Assembly (NCBI GenBank): GCA_003220955.1
Contig: QHTW01000048.1
Span: 1 to 32,510 of the forward strand
Length of the DNA stretch: 32,510 nt
From: Gemmatimonadota bacterium
GTDB taxonomy: Bacteria > Gemmatimonadota > Gemmatimonadetes > Gemmatimonadales > GWC2-71-9
Direction of reading: 5' to 3'
Position 1 is the first letter of the stretch. Each line of letters opens with the position of its first letter. Shown here one piece after another: positions 16,770 through 24,165 of this stretch. The notes under the pieces were generated by a model that was not told the DNA's origin, searched no databases, and was given only the letters and a program-made list of their open reading frames with translations. The position numbers and the translations under genes were made by a program.

Positions 16770-17722
16770 GGGAGGCCTGCCGTCTCTGGGAGACCCAACA
16801 TCACGTTCATATTCTGGATCGCCTGCCCCGCCGCACCCTTCACGAGATTGTCGATCGCCGCGATCACGGTCAGACGCGGCCGGCGGACGTCCCGCACTTC
16901 CGCGACGACGATGGCCACGCGGTTGCGATACACGACGTCCTTGAGCGACGGCAACACGCCGTGCATCACCTGGACGCAGGGCTCGGCGTCATAGGTCGCG
17001 TCGTAGAGGCCCTCCGCGGTCGCCTGATCGAGCACCCGCGTCAGGGGCACGTGAATGGTCTCGAGAATGCCGCGCTTCACCGGCAACAGATGGGGTGTGA
17101 AGACGACATCCCCGGTGAACCCGCCCTCGCGCGACAGCGACTGCTTCAGTTCGGCCAAATGGCGATGGGTATTGCCGATCGCGTACGCGCGGTAATCCTC
17201 GGCGACTTCGCCGAAGAGCAGCTCCCGCTTGGGATTGCGTCCGGCGCCGGTGACACCCGACGCCGCATCGATGATGACCTCGCGTGAAGGATCGATCAAG
17301 CCGAGCTGTGCGAGCGGAATCAGCGCGAGCAGCGCGGCAGTGGGATAGCAGCCCGGATTGGCGACGAGCTCTGCATCGGCCAAGCGCGGGCGCGTGAACT
17401 CGGTCAGGCCATAGACGGCGTCGGGCGAGAGACGAAAGTCGGCCGACAGGTCGACGGCGCGTTTCCCACCGGCGCGCGCTTCGTGGACGTAGCGCGCGGA
17501 GACGCCGTGCGGCAGCGCCGACAGAATGATCTCGGCATCCTGCCACGGCGCGTCGTCGGCCTTGATGAGCTCGTGCCCGTCCACCGACTCGCCCGCGGCG
17601 GACTCCGCCGTCGCGAAGGCGACCGTCGCGTCCGGGTGTCCGTGCAGCAGCCGCAATAACTCCTCACCGACGTAGCCGGACGCGCCCAGCACGCCGACCG
17701 GGAGGGATGCATGATTATTCAT
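16763..17722 (-). CDS. argC: N-acetyl-gamma-glutamyl-phosphate reductase
   Basis: A 319-residue NADP-dependent reductase, the third step of arginine synthesis. The Rossmann start is GVLGASGYVGEELLRLL. The catalytic cysteine lies in NPGCYPTAALLAL, and GNTHRHLAELKQSL carries the catalytic His region. Length and domain order are those of the short bacterial ArgC. The ATG at 17722 has no Shine-Dalgarno motif. Its first five codons form part of an ArgR-like operator, and a -10-like CATAAT ends only 11 bases upstream, so the mRNA may be nearly leaderless. The 65-bp gap from pncB is the widest inside the long gene train and probably holds an internal arginine-responsive promoter. Confidence 0.93.
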   Translation of the reverse strand: MNNHASLPVGVLGASGYVGEELLRLLHGHPDATVAFATAESAAGESVDGHELIKADDAPWQDAEIILSALPHGVSARYVHEARAGGKRAVDLSADFRLSPDAVYGLTEFTRPRLADAELVANPGCYPTAALLALIPLAQLGLIDPSREVIIDAASGVTGAGRNPKRELLFGEVAEDYRAYAIGNTHRHLAELKQSLSREGGFTGDVVFTPHLLPVKRGILETIHVPLTRVLDQATAEGLYDATYDAEPCVQVMHGVLPSLKDVVYRNRVAIVVAEVRDVRRPRLTVIAAIDNLVKGAAGQAIQNMNVMLGLPETAGLPC

Positions 17723-17743
17723 TTGAGCGGAAAATTATGCAGA
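17706..17743 (-). promoter_or_regulatory. Two tandem ArgR-type operator boxes over the argC start
   Basis: Two 18-bp matches to the E. coli-type ARG box WNTGAATWWWWATTCANW lie 2 bp apart. Box 1 (17743-17726, TCTGCATAATTTTCCGCT) matches 14 of 18 positions, and box 2 (17723-17706, AATGAATAATCATGCATC) matches 15 of 18. Start-to-start spacing is 20 bp, close to two helical turns, as in known paired boxes (2-3 bp gaps). Box 1 covers the -10-like hexamer and box 2 covers argC codons 1-5. Bound ArgR would block both polymerase and start. No argR gene is in the window. Confidence 0.6.
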
Positions 17744-17760
17744 CGGCCAGCGTCCCGCAA
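17734..17760 (-). promoter_or_regulatory. Possible argC promoter
   Basis: TTGCGG (17760-17755), a short 15-bp spacer and CATAAT (17739-17734) form a weak sigma-70-like promoter in the pncB-argC gap. It would start transcription about 4 bases before the argC ATG. The overlap with ArgR-like box 1 is the best support. Confidence 0.35.
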
Positions 17761-17787
17761 GATGTAGGGGCGGAGCATGCTGCGCCG

Positions 17788-18849
17788 CTACTCGACGCGC
17801 TCCAGCCGCGGATTAGGCCGGTACGACCGCCCAACCTTCGCGCACGGCTTCCCCTCAAGCATCACCACGTCGGCCGTGAAATCGAATCGTCCCTGGAACA
17901 GGCTCGATCCGACACCATAGGCGTCGACGGGAACGTTCTGCTCCTCGAACTGCCGGATCTTCTCCACCGTGAAGCCGCCGGAGACCACGATTTTGACCTC
18001 TCGATGGCTCGCCGCGTCCAGCGCGCGTCGCACGTTCCAGACGAGCTGGGGATTCACACCGGTCGGCTTGAATGTGCCCATCTGCGGAATGACCGACTTA
18101 TCGACGAGCGTTTCGGAAGTGTCGAGCCGAACGCCGTACAGCCGGTCGCCGAGGGCGCGGGCGACAGCGAGTGAGGTGGCCACACAGTCGTTGTCGAAAT
18201 CCACCAGCGTGATGAGGCGAATCGAGGGATCGCTGCCCTCGGCGAACTTGCGTGATGCGAGGACCGTGTCACCGTTGTATGCCGCGATCAGCGCGTGCGG
18301 CACCGTGCCGATTCCCTCGGAACCCCACCACGATGCCTGTGCATCGGTCGAGACGCCGATCGCGCCCGCGATGTGCGCCGCGTAGCCGTCGCCCGTCTGC
18401 ACCAGCCAGTGATCGTGGCGCGCCGGGAAGAACATTACTTCCTTGGGTTTCGCCGCCTGCACCACCTCGTGCGTGTTGGTGCCGACGCGCGTGCGCCGCG
18501 CGAGCACGCCGAGGTAGAGCGTTTCGAGCACCGCGAAGGCGTCGTACGGCCCCTCGATGAGCAGCACCGTCTCCCACGGCTGGATTTCGTCTCCATCATA
18601 GAGCGCGTGGACGACCAGCTCGTCCCAGCGCTCGGCGCAGAATTTGAGAATCGCAATCGCCTCATCGATGCCGCCGAGATAGGCGTGCGCTTTCCCGAAC
18701 ACCTGCATCGTCACCCGCGGGCGATGCCTGTCTTTGCGCAAGAGATCGCGCGCGCGCACGAAGTATTTGTCCGAGTAATACCCTTCCCGCATTTTGTCGA
18801 CGGGAAGGTGGAAGATGGAAGGATCGAGGCGCTTGCGGCGCGAAGCCAT
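17788..18849 (-). CDS. pncB: Nicotinate phosphoribosyltransferase
   Basis: A 353-residue enzyme that joins nicotinate to PRPP to give nicotinate mononucleotide for NAD salvage. Family features include YYSDKYFVRARDLL near the N-terminus, the substrate loop GTNTHEVVQAAKPKEVMFFPARH, GIGTVPHALIAAYNGDT, the DFDNDCVATSLAVAR block, and VSGGFTVEKIRQFEEQNVPVDAYGVGSSL in the phosphate-binding barrel end. It is about 100 residues shorter than E. coli PncB and matches the compact type seen in many bacteria and archaea. The ATG at 18849 abuts the stop of the upstream unknown gene without a gap. With the nicotinamidase further down the same operon it completes nicotinamide recycling. Confidence 0.88.
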   Translation of the reverse strand: MASRRKRLDPSIFHLPVDKMREGYYSDKYFVRARDLLRKDRHRPRVTMQVFGKAHAYLGGIDEAIAILKFCAERWDELVVHALYDGDEIQPWETVLLIEGPYDAFAVLETLYLGVLARRTRVGTNTHEVVQAAKPKEVMFFPARHDHWLVQTGDGYAAHIAGAIGVSTDAQASWWGSEGIGTVPHALIAAYNGDTVLASRKFAEGSDPSIRLITLVDFDNDCVATSLAVARALGDRLYGVRLDTSETLVDKSVIPQMGTFKPTGVNPQLVWNVRRALDAASHREVKIVVSGGFTVEKIRQFEEQNVPVDAYGVGSSLFQGRFDFTADVVMLEGKPCAKVGRSYRPNPRLERVE

Positions 18850-19731
18850 TCAGCGCCAGCCCGGCCAGGAGAACGTGGCGGTGAGCGTATCACCGTTCGG
18901 CAGCGCGAGTTGGCGCCCGACGTTGTTGAGCCGCCCGCAGATCGTGCCGAGTGGCTCGGTCCCTTCGGGACGGGCGACGCGGAGGCAGACGACGTCCGCG
19001 TCGAGCGCGAGCGCGCGCTCGCGAGCTGACCGCGCCGGCTCGGGTCGGGTGAGATTCAGCACCAGGGTCGTGGCGCGGCCCCGCAGCACCAGCTGGACGA
19101 TCCGCGATGGCTCATCGGGCACCATATCCATGGGCCGCGGCGCGCTGACGGTGTCGCCGCGCACAAGGTTGAGAATCACCCGAGCGCGCCTGGGCCGTAC
19201 GACCGCCTCCAAGCGGACGTCGCGAGTGGAATCGACGAGCTCGAAGCCTTCGGCCGGTCGCGTCTCACCGCCCGCAAACCGGCGTTCGAGAATCAGCTCT
19301 ACCAGGAGGGCCCTCGAGGCGTGCGCGCCTTGCGTCGAGTTGCCAAACGGGTAAATGCGCGCGGTATCACTCCAGGCGAGGCGGACCAGGCGCCGGTAAG
19401 TGTCTTCCTCCCACAACGGCAAGCCTCTGCGCGAGCGCCCCGCCTGGCGGCGGGTGAAGAATTCTCCGGCGAGGGTCGCAGTGTCGCCGAGCGGCGTGAC
19501 CTGAAACAGCGCCTCGACTTCGGTGGTGTCAGTGCGAAGCGTGAGCCGCATGTCGCTGTCCAGCGGGCCGCTGACGGCGCCGCTCGCGAGGATACGCGGC
19601 GCAGCCGACGCCGGCTCGATGACGCGAATCCGATACGTGAGTCGGGTGCCCGGCGCCTGCAGCAGCGAAAGCGCGGAGAGGAGGCTAGTGAACGACGATA
19701 GTCCCACGCGACTCCTCGAGTGTGCCACCAC
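18850..19731 (-). CDS. Exported protein of unknown function
   Basis: A 293-residue protein I do not recognise. The N-terminus (RSR, then a hydrophobic run GLSSFTSLLSALSLLQA) looks like a signal peptide. The rest is beta-strand-like and rich in Arg, Thr and Leu, with no cysteine cluster and no catalytic motif I can name. The best-spaced start is GTG at 19731, which overlaps the 3' end of the zinc anti-sigma-like gene by 47 bp; a GTG at 19707 is the alternative. Its stop abuts pncB. The neighbours suggest a partner of the membrane-anchored zinc protein upstream, for example as its periplasmic ligand, but that is only a guess from order. Confidence 0.65.
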   Translation of the reverse strand: MVAHSRSRVGLSSFTSLLSALSLLQAPGTRLTYRIRVIEPASAAPRILASGAVSGPLDSDMRLTLRTDTTEVEALFQVTPLGDTATLAGEFFTRRQAGRSRRGLPLWEEDTYRRLVRLAWSDTARIYPFGNSTQGAHASRALLVELILERRFAGGETRPAEGFELVDSTRDVRLEAVVRPRRARVILNLVRGDTVSAPRPMDMVPDEPSRIVQLVLRGRATTLVLNLTRPEPARSARERALALDADVVCLRVARPEGTEPLGTICGRLNNVGRQLALPNGDTLTATFSWPGWR

Positions 19732-20035
19732 TGCCAGGGCGGCCCCACTGGCCGTGGGCGACCCATCCGGCGGCGAGACCGGTACCCAGCGCGATCACGA
19801 CCCACAGGGCGAGGGTGCCGGCGCGGATCGACGGACGCGGCACGACAAACGCGTGCGGATTCCCGGCCGACCGTGCCAGCGCGACCCGCACTTCGAGCTG
19901 GCTCGCGCGTGCGCCGGCACAGTGCGCGCACGACGCCAGATGCTTGGCGAGCGCGGCGCGCTCGACGAGAGAGAGCTCACCGTCCAGCTCGGCATCGATC
20001 TGGACGAGCCACTGCTCGTGCGTGGAATCCGCCAT
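19685..20035 (-). CDS. Small zinc-finger membrane protein (anti-sigma-like, zf-HC2)
   Basis: A 116-residue protein. It opens with DAELDGELSLVERAALAKHL and an HxxxCxxC motif (His32, Cys36, Cys39), the zinc site of ZAS anti-sigma factors. One transmembrane segment follows (TLALWVVIALGTGLAAGWVA, about residues 74-93), with a short outer tail. No sigma factor gene is next to it; upstream is a glycosyltransferase whose TAA overlaps this ATG by one base (TAATG). A longer frame opens at 20128 but lies within the glycosyltransferase gene, and the conserved part begins at 20035. It may inhibit a sigma factor encoded elsewhere or have lost that role. Confidence 0.75.
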   Translation of the reverse strand: MADSTHEQWLVQIDAELDGELSLVERAALAKHLASCAHCAGARASQLEVRVALARSAGNPHAFVVPRPSIRAGTLALWVVIALGTGLAAGWVAHGQWGRPGSGGTLEESRGTIVVH

Positions 20036-20742
20036 TAGACCTCCTCCTTGACGCGGTAGCGGAGCGCCCGGCGCTGCATCCAGCGCACGGCAAAAGCATC
20101 GACCAGCGACCGCAGCACGCGATTCCACATACCGTACTTCGTCACGCCATGTTTCCGGGGCCGGTGACCAACCGGAACCTCGGTCACGGTGCCACCTTGC
20201 ATCTTGATCAGCGTCGGCAGAAAACGATGCATCCCGCTGAACAGGGGCAACGCTTGCACCGCATCAGTGCGAAAGGCTTTCAGCGAGCACCCCGTATCGC
20301 GAATGACTTCGCCGTTGAGCCGGTTTCGCACGCCGTTGGCGATCCGGCTTTGCAGCCGCTTCCAGGGTGTGTCGCGCCGCGTGGCGCGATAGCCGGTCAC
20401 CGCAGTGGCGCCGCTGCGCTGTAAGGTAGCGACGAGCGTTGGAATATCGGCAGGATCGTTCTGCAGGTCGGCGTCCAGCGTGACCACGATCGGCGCACGC
20501 GCCGCGCGAAACCCGGCCGCGAACGCCGCGGTCTGGCCGGCATTTCGCTCGAAGGCGATGACGCGCAACTGCGGATACTGTCGCCGCAAGACTTTGAGCG
20601 CCTCGACCGACCCGTCGCTCGAGCCGTCGTCCACGACGATGACCTCGTAGCTCCGGCGGGCGAGGGCGGCTGCGATTTCGGCGAGCAGCGGGGCGAGGTT
20701 TTCCCGCTCGTTGTACGCGGGGACCACGAGCGAAAGCTCCAC
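20035..20742 (-). CDS. Family 2 glycosyltransferase (polyprenyl-phosphate hexosyltransferase-like)
   Basis: A 235-residue GT-A enzyme. ELSLVVPAYNERENLAPLL and EVIVVDDGSSDGS bind the nucleotide sugar, LDADLQNDPADIP holds the DxD-like metal site, and GCSLKAFR plus HRPRKHGVTKYGMWNRV match the dolichyl/undecaprenyl-phosphate mannose or glucose transferases (DPM1 and ArnC relatives). There is no C-terminal transmembrane pair, so it is of the soluble or peripheral DPM1-like type. The likely product is a lipid-linked sugar used for glycosylating an envelope polymer or protein. The start is GTG with no clear Shine-Dalgarno motif. It is the first gene of the long minus-strand train and diverges from the asparaginase gene with 54 bp between them. 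Confidence 0.87.
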   Translation of the reverse strand: MELSLVVPAYNERENLAPLLAEIAAALARRSYEVIVVDDGSSDGSVEALKVLRRQYPQLRVIAFERNAGQTAAFAAGFRAARAPIVVTLDADLQNDPADIPTLVATLQRSGATAVTGYRATRRDTPWKRLQSRIANGVRNRLNGEVIRDTGCSLKAFRTDAVQALPLFSGMHRFLPTLIKMQGGTVTEVPVGHRPRKHGVTKYGMWNRVLRSLVDAFAVRWMQRRALRYRVKEEV

Positions 20743-20762
20743 GGGGTGGGAACGATAGCAAG

Positions 20763-20791
20763 TTGACAGCCGCTAGACGAGTGGGTAAAAC
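20763..20791 (+). promoter_or_regulatory. Predicted strong sigma-70-type promoter for the asparaginase gene
   Basis: A perfect TTGACA (20763-20768), an ideal 17-bp spacer and TAAAAC (20786-20791) lie in the 54-bp divergent gap. The ATG at 20797 begins only 5 bases after the -10, so transcription would start at or next to the ATG. No Shine-Dalgarno motif is present. This predicts a leaderless message. Confidence 0.6.
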
Positions 20792-20796
20792 CGTTC

Positions 20797-21846
20797 ATGG
20801 CTGAGTTCTGGTCGCGCCGGGATTTTTTGCGCTCCGCCGCCAGTGGACTGGCCGCGAGCACGGTGACGGGGATTCCCCACCCGATGCGGCCGCCCCGGCC
20901 GCTCCCGCCCGAGTCTCGCTGGGCGGCGAAGCCCGTGGCGATCGCGAGCGCAAACGGCTTGCGCGCCGTGCAAAAAGCGTTCGATCTGATGCTCCAGGGC
21001 GCCGACACGCTCGACGCGGTCATCGAGGGCGTGAAGATCCAGGAGCTCGATCCCAACGACGACTCGGTCGGGTACGGCAGTCTCCCGAACGCGGAAGGCG
21101 TGGTGCAGCTGGACGCGTCCTGTATGCACGGTCCCACCAAGTGCGCTGGAGCCGTCGGCGCGCTCGAGAACATCAAGACGCCCTCGGAAGTCGCCAAGCT
21201 GATTCTCAAGTACACGACGCACATCTTCCTCGTGGGCGAAGGCGCGAAACGGTTCGCGCTGTCGTACGGATTCAAGGAAGAAGAGTTGCTGACCGATCAC
21301 TCGCGCGAAGCGTGGCTGCGCTGGCGGGCGAATCTGAGCCCGAACGATAACTATCTCGACGTGCCCGACACGGAGCACCTCGTCGTCACGAAAACGGGCA
21401 CGATCAACTGCGACGCCGTGACTCCCCAGGGTGACCTGTCGTCCGTCACGACGACCGGCGGCCTGGCGTGGAAAATTCCCGGTCGCGTGGGCGACTCGCC
21501 GATCATCGGCGCCGGGCAATACTGCGACAACGGCGTCGGCGCCGCGGGCTCCACGGGCCTGGGCGAGGCGAACATCAAGGTGTGCGGCGGATTTCTCACG
21601 GTCGAGCACATGCGGCGCGGAATGAAACCGACCGATGCCTGTCTCGAATCGCTGAAGCGCGTCGTCGCGGAAACGGAGGCGCGGCTGCTGGACGCGCAGG
21701 GCAAACCGAAATTCGATCTGGTGTTCTACGCCGTCACCAAGCGCGGAGAATTCGGGGCCGCGTCGCTCTATCCCAACCACTTCGCGGTGCACGACGGCAC
21801 AGACGCCAAGATTCGCGACACGGCCTACCTATTTACCCGCGCCTAA
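20797..21846 (+). CDS. Tat-exported N4-(beta-N-acetylglucosaminyl)-L-asparaginase family hydrolase
   Basis: A 349-residue Ntn-hydrolase. The N-terminus SRRDFLRSAASGLAAS is a twin-arginine signal, so the protein is exported folded. The predicted self-cleavage point lies before Thr202 in TGTINCDAV, which would become the nucleophile of the beta chain. TTTGGLAWKIPGRVGDSPI and GAGQYCDNGVGAAGSTG follow the glycosylasparaginase pattern (substrate and oxyanion loops). Alpha-chain landmarks are the ELDPNDDSVGYGSLPN and LDASCMHG segments. The family cuts the GlcNAc-Asn bond of N-glycopeptides, or the amide of asparagine or isoaspartyl peptides; which one cannot be told here. Its neighbour downstream is an outer-membrane barrel whose frame overlaps its 3' end. 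Confidence 0.88.
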   Translation: MAEFWSRRDFLRSAASGLAASTVTGIPHPMRPPRPLPPESRWAAKPVAIASANGLRAVQKAFDLMLQGADTLDAVIEGVKIQELDPNDDSVGYGSLPNAEGVVQLDASCMHGPTKCAGAVGALENIKTPSEVAKLILKYTTHIFLVGEGAKRFALSYGFKEEELLTDHSREAWLRWRANLSPNDNYLDVPDTEHLVVTKTGTINCDAVTPQGDLSSVTTTGGLAWKIPGRVGDSPIIGAGQYCDNGVGAAGSTGLGEANIKVCGGFLTVEHMRRGMKPTDACLESLKRVVAETEARLLDAQGKPKFDLVFYAVTKRGEFGAASLYPNHFAVHDGTDAKIRDTAYLFTRA

Positions 21847-22958
21847 CCGTCCTCTTCGTCGCGTTGGCGGCACCGCTCGCGGCGCAGACCGCGGCAAATC
21901 CAAAATACGAATGGGTCGATCATCTCTACCCATACGTTTCCTACAGTTCGGTCGACGGGTTCTGGGGAGCGGGGCATTACGACTGGTCGATCCCGATGGG
22001 CTTCGCCGAACGGCCGGAGCCGAACATCGGCCGCATCGCGTTCGATGCTGGCGCGAGCACCAAGGGCAGCTACCTGCTGACCGCGGACGCACAGTTCCCC
22101 GCCTATTGGGATGGCTGGCGATTCGGCCTGACGGTCGGTCTGGTCCGTGCGAATCGACTCGGCTACTACGGGCAAGGCAATAGCACCACATACGACCACG
22201 ACAGCACGACCGCCCCCGATCGGTCGTACTTCTATCGGGTGAGCCGTAAGACCGGGGGCGCGCGGCTCACCGTGCAGCGGAGGGTTGCAGGCCCGTTGCG
22301 CGTCCTGGTGGGTGGCTCGCTCCAACGGACCGCCTTTCGCACGCTACCCGGCGTGAACCTGTATCAACGGGACAGCGTCGCGCCGTTTAACGATGCCGTC
22401 GCGCGCGCCGGCATCGTTTTCGATTCCCGCGATCTCGAAGCCGACCCCCACCGTGGCATCTTCGCCGAGGCGCTGGTCGGACGGGGTCGCGGCTATACGC
22501 GCACGACCGCCGCCGTACGGGCCTATGTCCATCCGCTCGAGCGTCTGATCCTTGCAGCACGCGTCGCCGGTGAAAAAATGACCGGGACGCCGCCTCTGGC
22601 AGCGCAGCAGACGATGGAATCAAGTGAGGGGCCGCTCGTCGCCGTGGGCGGCTCCCGCTCGCTGCGCGGCTATTACGACGGCCGCTTCGTGGGACCTGGT
22701 AAGCTGGTCGCGGGAGTCGAGGCTCGGTACGGTGTGATCTGGGCGCCGCGCCTGCTCGAGGTAAAGCTGTTCGGGTTCTACGATGCTGGGCGCGTGTTCG
22801 GCCCCGGGGAGGTGGTGCACCTCACGCGCCAGGCGCTGCATTCCGCATGGGGCGGTGGGGTCGCTGCGGCACTCATGCGAAACACGGTGATGACGTTCTT
22901 CGTCGGAAAGGGCACGGAAGGAGCGCTGGTGTCGTTCGCGACGACGTGGAGCTATTGA
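21831..22958 (+). CDS. Outer-membrane beta-barrel protein (BamA/surface-antigen-like), non-standard start
   Basis: About 375 residues from the proposed ATT codon at 21831. A signal-like run RLTVLFVALAAPLAAQ is followed by alternating strands rich in Tyr, Gly and Arg (HLYPYVSYSSVDGFWGAGHYDW, cut short here), VFDSRDLEADPHRGIFAEA, GGSRSLRGYYDGRFVGPGKL and a C-terminal strand ending WSY. The SRSLRGYYDGRF element and the terminal aromatic fit the barrel of Omp85/D15 surface antigens; no POTRA domain is present. In frame there is no ATG, GTG or TTG that keeps the signal peptide: the first is TTG at 21864, which would delete it. ATT at 21831 gives a normal signal peptide and overlaps the asparaginase stop, suggesting coupling. 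A sequencing error or frameshift here is the alternative. Confidence 0.7.
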   Translation: MYPRLTVLFVALAAPLAAQTAANPKYEWVDHLYPYVSYSSVDGFWGAGHYDWSIPMGFAERPEPNIGRIAFDAGASTKGSYLLTADAQFPAYWDGWRFGLTVGLVRANRLGYYGQGNSTTYDHDSTTAPDRSYFYRVSRKTGGARLTVQRRVAGPLRVLVGGSLQRTAFRTLPGVNLYQRDSVAPFNDAVARAGIVFDSRDLEADPHRGIFAEALVGRGRGYTRTTAAVRAYVHPLERLILAARVAGEKMTGTPPLAAQQTMESSEGPLVAVGGSRSLRGYYDGRFVGPGKLVAGVEARYGVIWAPRLLEVKLFGFYDAGRVFGPGEVVHLTRQALHSAWGGGVAAALMRNTVMTFFVGKGTEGALVSFATTWSY

Positions 22959-22962
22959 TCGA

Positions 22963-24099
22963 TCACGTGACTTGTCGGATCTCCACGCCCCTACGCTTCA
23001 GCTCGTCCACATACGCCTGAAACGGCACAGCTTCATCGGGCGTGTACACCCCCGGTGAAGTGATCCTGCCGTCGACCTGCATGACACCGGTGATCGCGAG
23101 CGAGTACCCGGTGGTCCGCATCATCGCACTGATTCCCGTCGCCTCATCGAAATAGTCGAGCAGCTGCCAGGCGACGCGGCTGCCATTCTTGCCGTCCACT
23201 TGCACGCGCAACGCCACCAGGTCGCGGCCGTTGGGTTTGGTAAGATGCGGTGAGACGGCCGCGATGAACGCGTCGCGCGGCACGATCTCCGTGCCTTTCA
23301 ACTTCACCGGCTCCAGCGACAAGAGTCCCAGCTCGCGAATGGGTCGCATGATCGCCACGTGACCAGGGTAGCGGAGCGTCTTGTATTCCATCGTGCGTAC
23401 GTTGCCCTGGTACGCCCATGGCATGGTCGAGATCCCGCCGCCCGTGTGAAACGCCTCGAGCGTCCCGACGGGGCTCGGAAACTCGACGTCCTCGAGCTCC
23501 GACAGGGCGTCCACGCGCTCGGGGCGGCCGTCGCGCAGCACCCAGGACGGCGTCGTGTAGTAGTCGAGCGCGCCTTCGAGCGAGTAGACGATCTGATAAT
23601 TGAGTGGCGGCTCCGGCTGCTGCGGCAACCCGTCCACGAAAATCTTCACACTCTCGGCATCGCCGACGCGGCGAATGCCCTCGGCGGCGATGATGTTGAC
23701 CATGCCTGGCGCGAGACCGCAGTCGGGAATCACCGAGACGTGCTGTTTCTGTGCGGCAGGGTGGAGCGTTTTCTGTTTCTGGACGATTTCGGTGTTGCCG
23801 CCCAGGTCGGCGCAATGCAGGCCCACCGCGACGGCGGCCTTGGCGACGGGATAGTTGAAGTAGTAGGGCAACGCGTTCATGACCGCGTCGTGCCCGCGCA
23901 TGAGCTGGCGAAGCTGGGTCCCCCGCTTGGCATCGAGCCGGACGGTGACGAGGCGTTTGTCCTTCTTCTTCTTTAGGAAGGCGGCGGCGCGTTTCGGTTG
24001 CAGGTCGGCCAGGGTGACGCGCTCGACGTCCGGACGCTGCAGGAGGTCAAATGCGCAGGCAGAACCCTGCAGCCCAGCCCCCAGCACGAGCATGCGCAT
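22963..24099 (-). CDS. Saccharopine dehydrogenase-family NAD(P)-dependent oxidoreductase
   Basis: A 378-residue protein. The Rossmann start LVLGAGLQGSACAFDLL (GxGxxG) is followed by the typical GHDAVMNALPYYFNYPVAKAA and GLHCADLGGNTEIV segments, then the mixed C-terminal domain with DCGLAPGMVNIIAAEG. This is the LYS9-like family, which acts on saccharopine, carboxynorspermidine or related opine-type imines. Substrate is not clear: no lysine or polyamine gene is adjacent. GGAGG lies 8 bases before the ATG, one of the better ribosome sites in the window. It converges on the barrel gene (4 bp between stops) and diverges from the TetR gene, which may regulate it. Confidence 0.82.
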   Translation of the reverse strand: MRMLVLGAGLQGSACAFDLLQRPDVERVTLADLQPKRAAAFLKKKKDKRLVTVRLDAKRGTQLRQLMRGHDAVMNALPYYFNYPVAKAAVAVGLHCADLGGNTEIVQKQKTLHPAAQKQHVSVIPDCGLAPGMVNIIAAEGIRRVGDAESVKIFVDGLPQQPEPPLNYQIVYSLEGALDYYTTPSWVLRDGRPERVDALSELEDVEFPSPVGTLEAFHTGGGISTMPWAYQGNVRTMEYKTLRYPGHVAIMRPIRELGLLSLEPVKLKGTEIVPRDAFIAAVSPHLTKPNGRDLVALRVQVDGKNGSRVAWQLLDYFDEATGISAMMRTTGYSLAITGVMQVDGRITSPGVYTPDEAVPFQAYVDELKRRGVEIRQVT

Positions 24100-24165
24100 T
24101 GCGTCTCACGCCTCCGATGATTGTTGGGAGATGAAGCGGCGGGAAAGCTAGTAGATTCGGCCACG

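Noticed and set aside
14830-17722. LysW-carrier type arginine/lysine pathway
   Set aside because: The kinase is LysZ-like in a few positions, but no small acidic LysW gene or ArgX/LysX ligase is present, and a free N-acetylglutamate synthase is in the operon.
21468-21830. A 120-codon open stretch upstream of the beta-barrel frame, starting at an ATG at 21468
   Set aside because: It lies wholly within the asparaginase gene in another frame and its product is Arg-rich without conserved motifs. It is a product of GC bias, not an N-terminal domain.
22953-22966. TGATCGATCA palindrome between the barrel and saccharopine-dehydrogenase-like stops
   Set aside because: Only 10 bp, no loop and no T-tract; too weak for a terminator or operator claim.
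24100-24165. TetR operator in the divergent gap
   Set aside because: I looked for an inverted repeat of 12-20 bp and found none convincing; the regulator may bind inside the coding edges.
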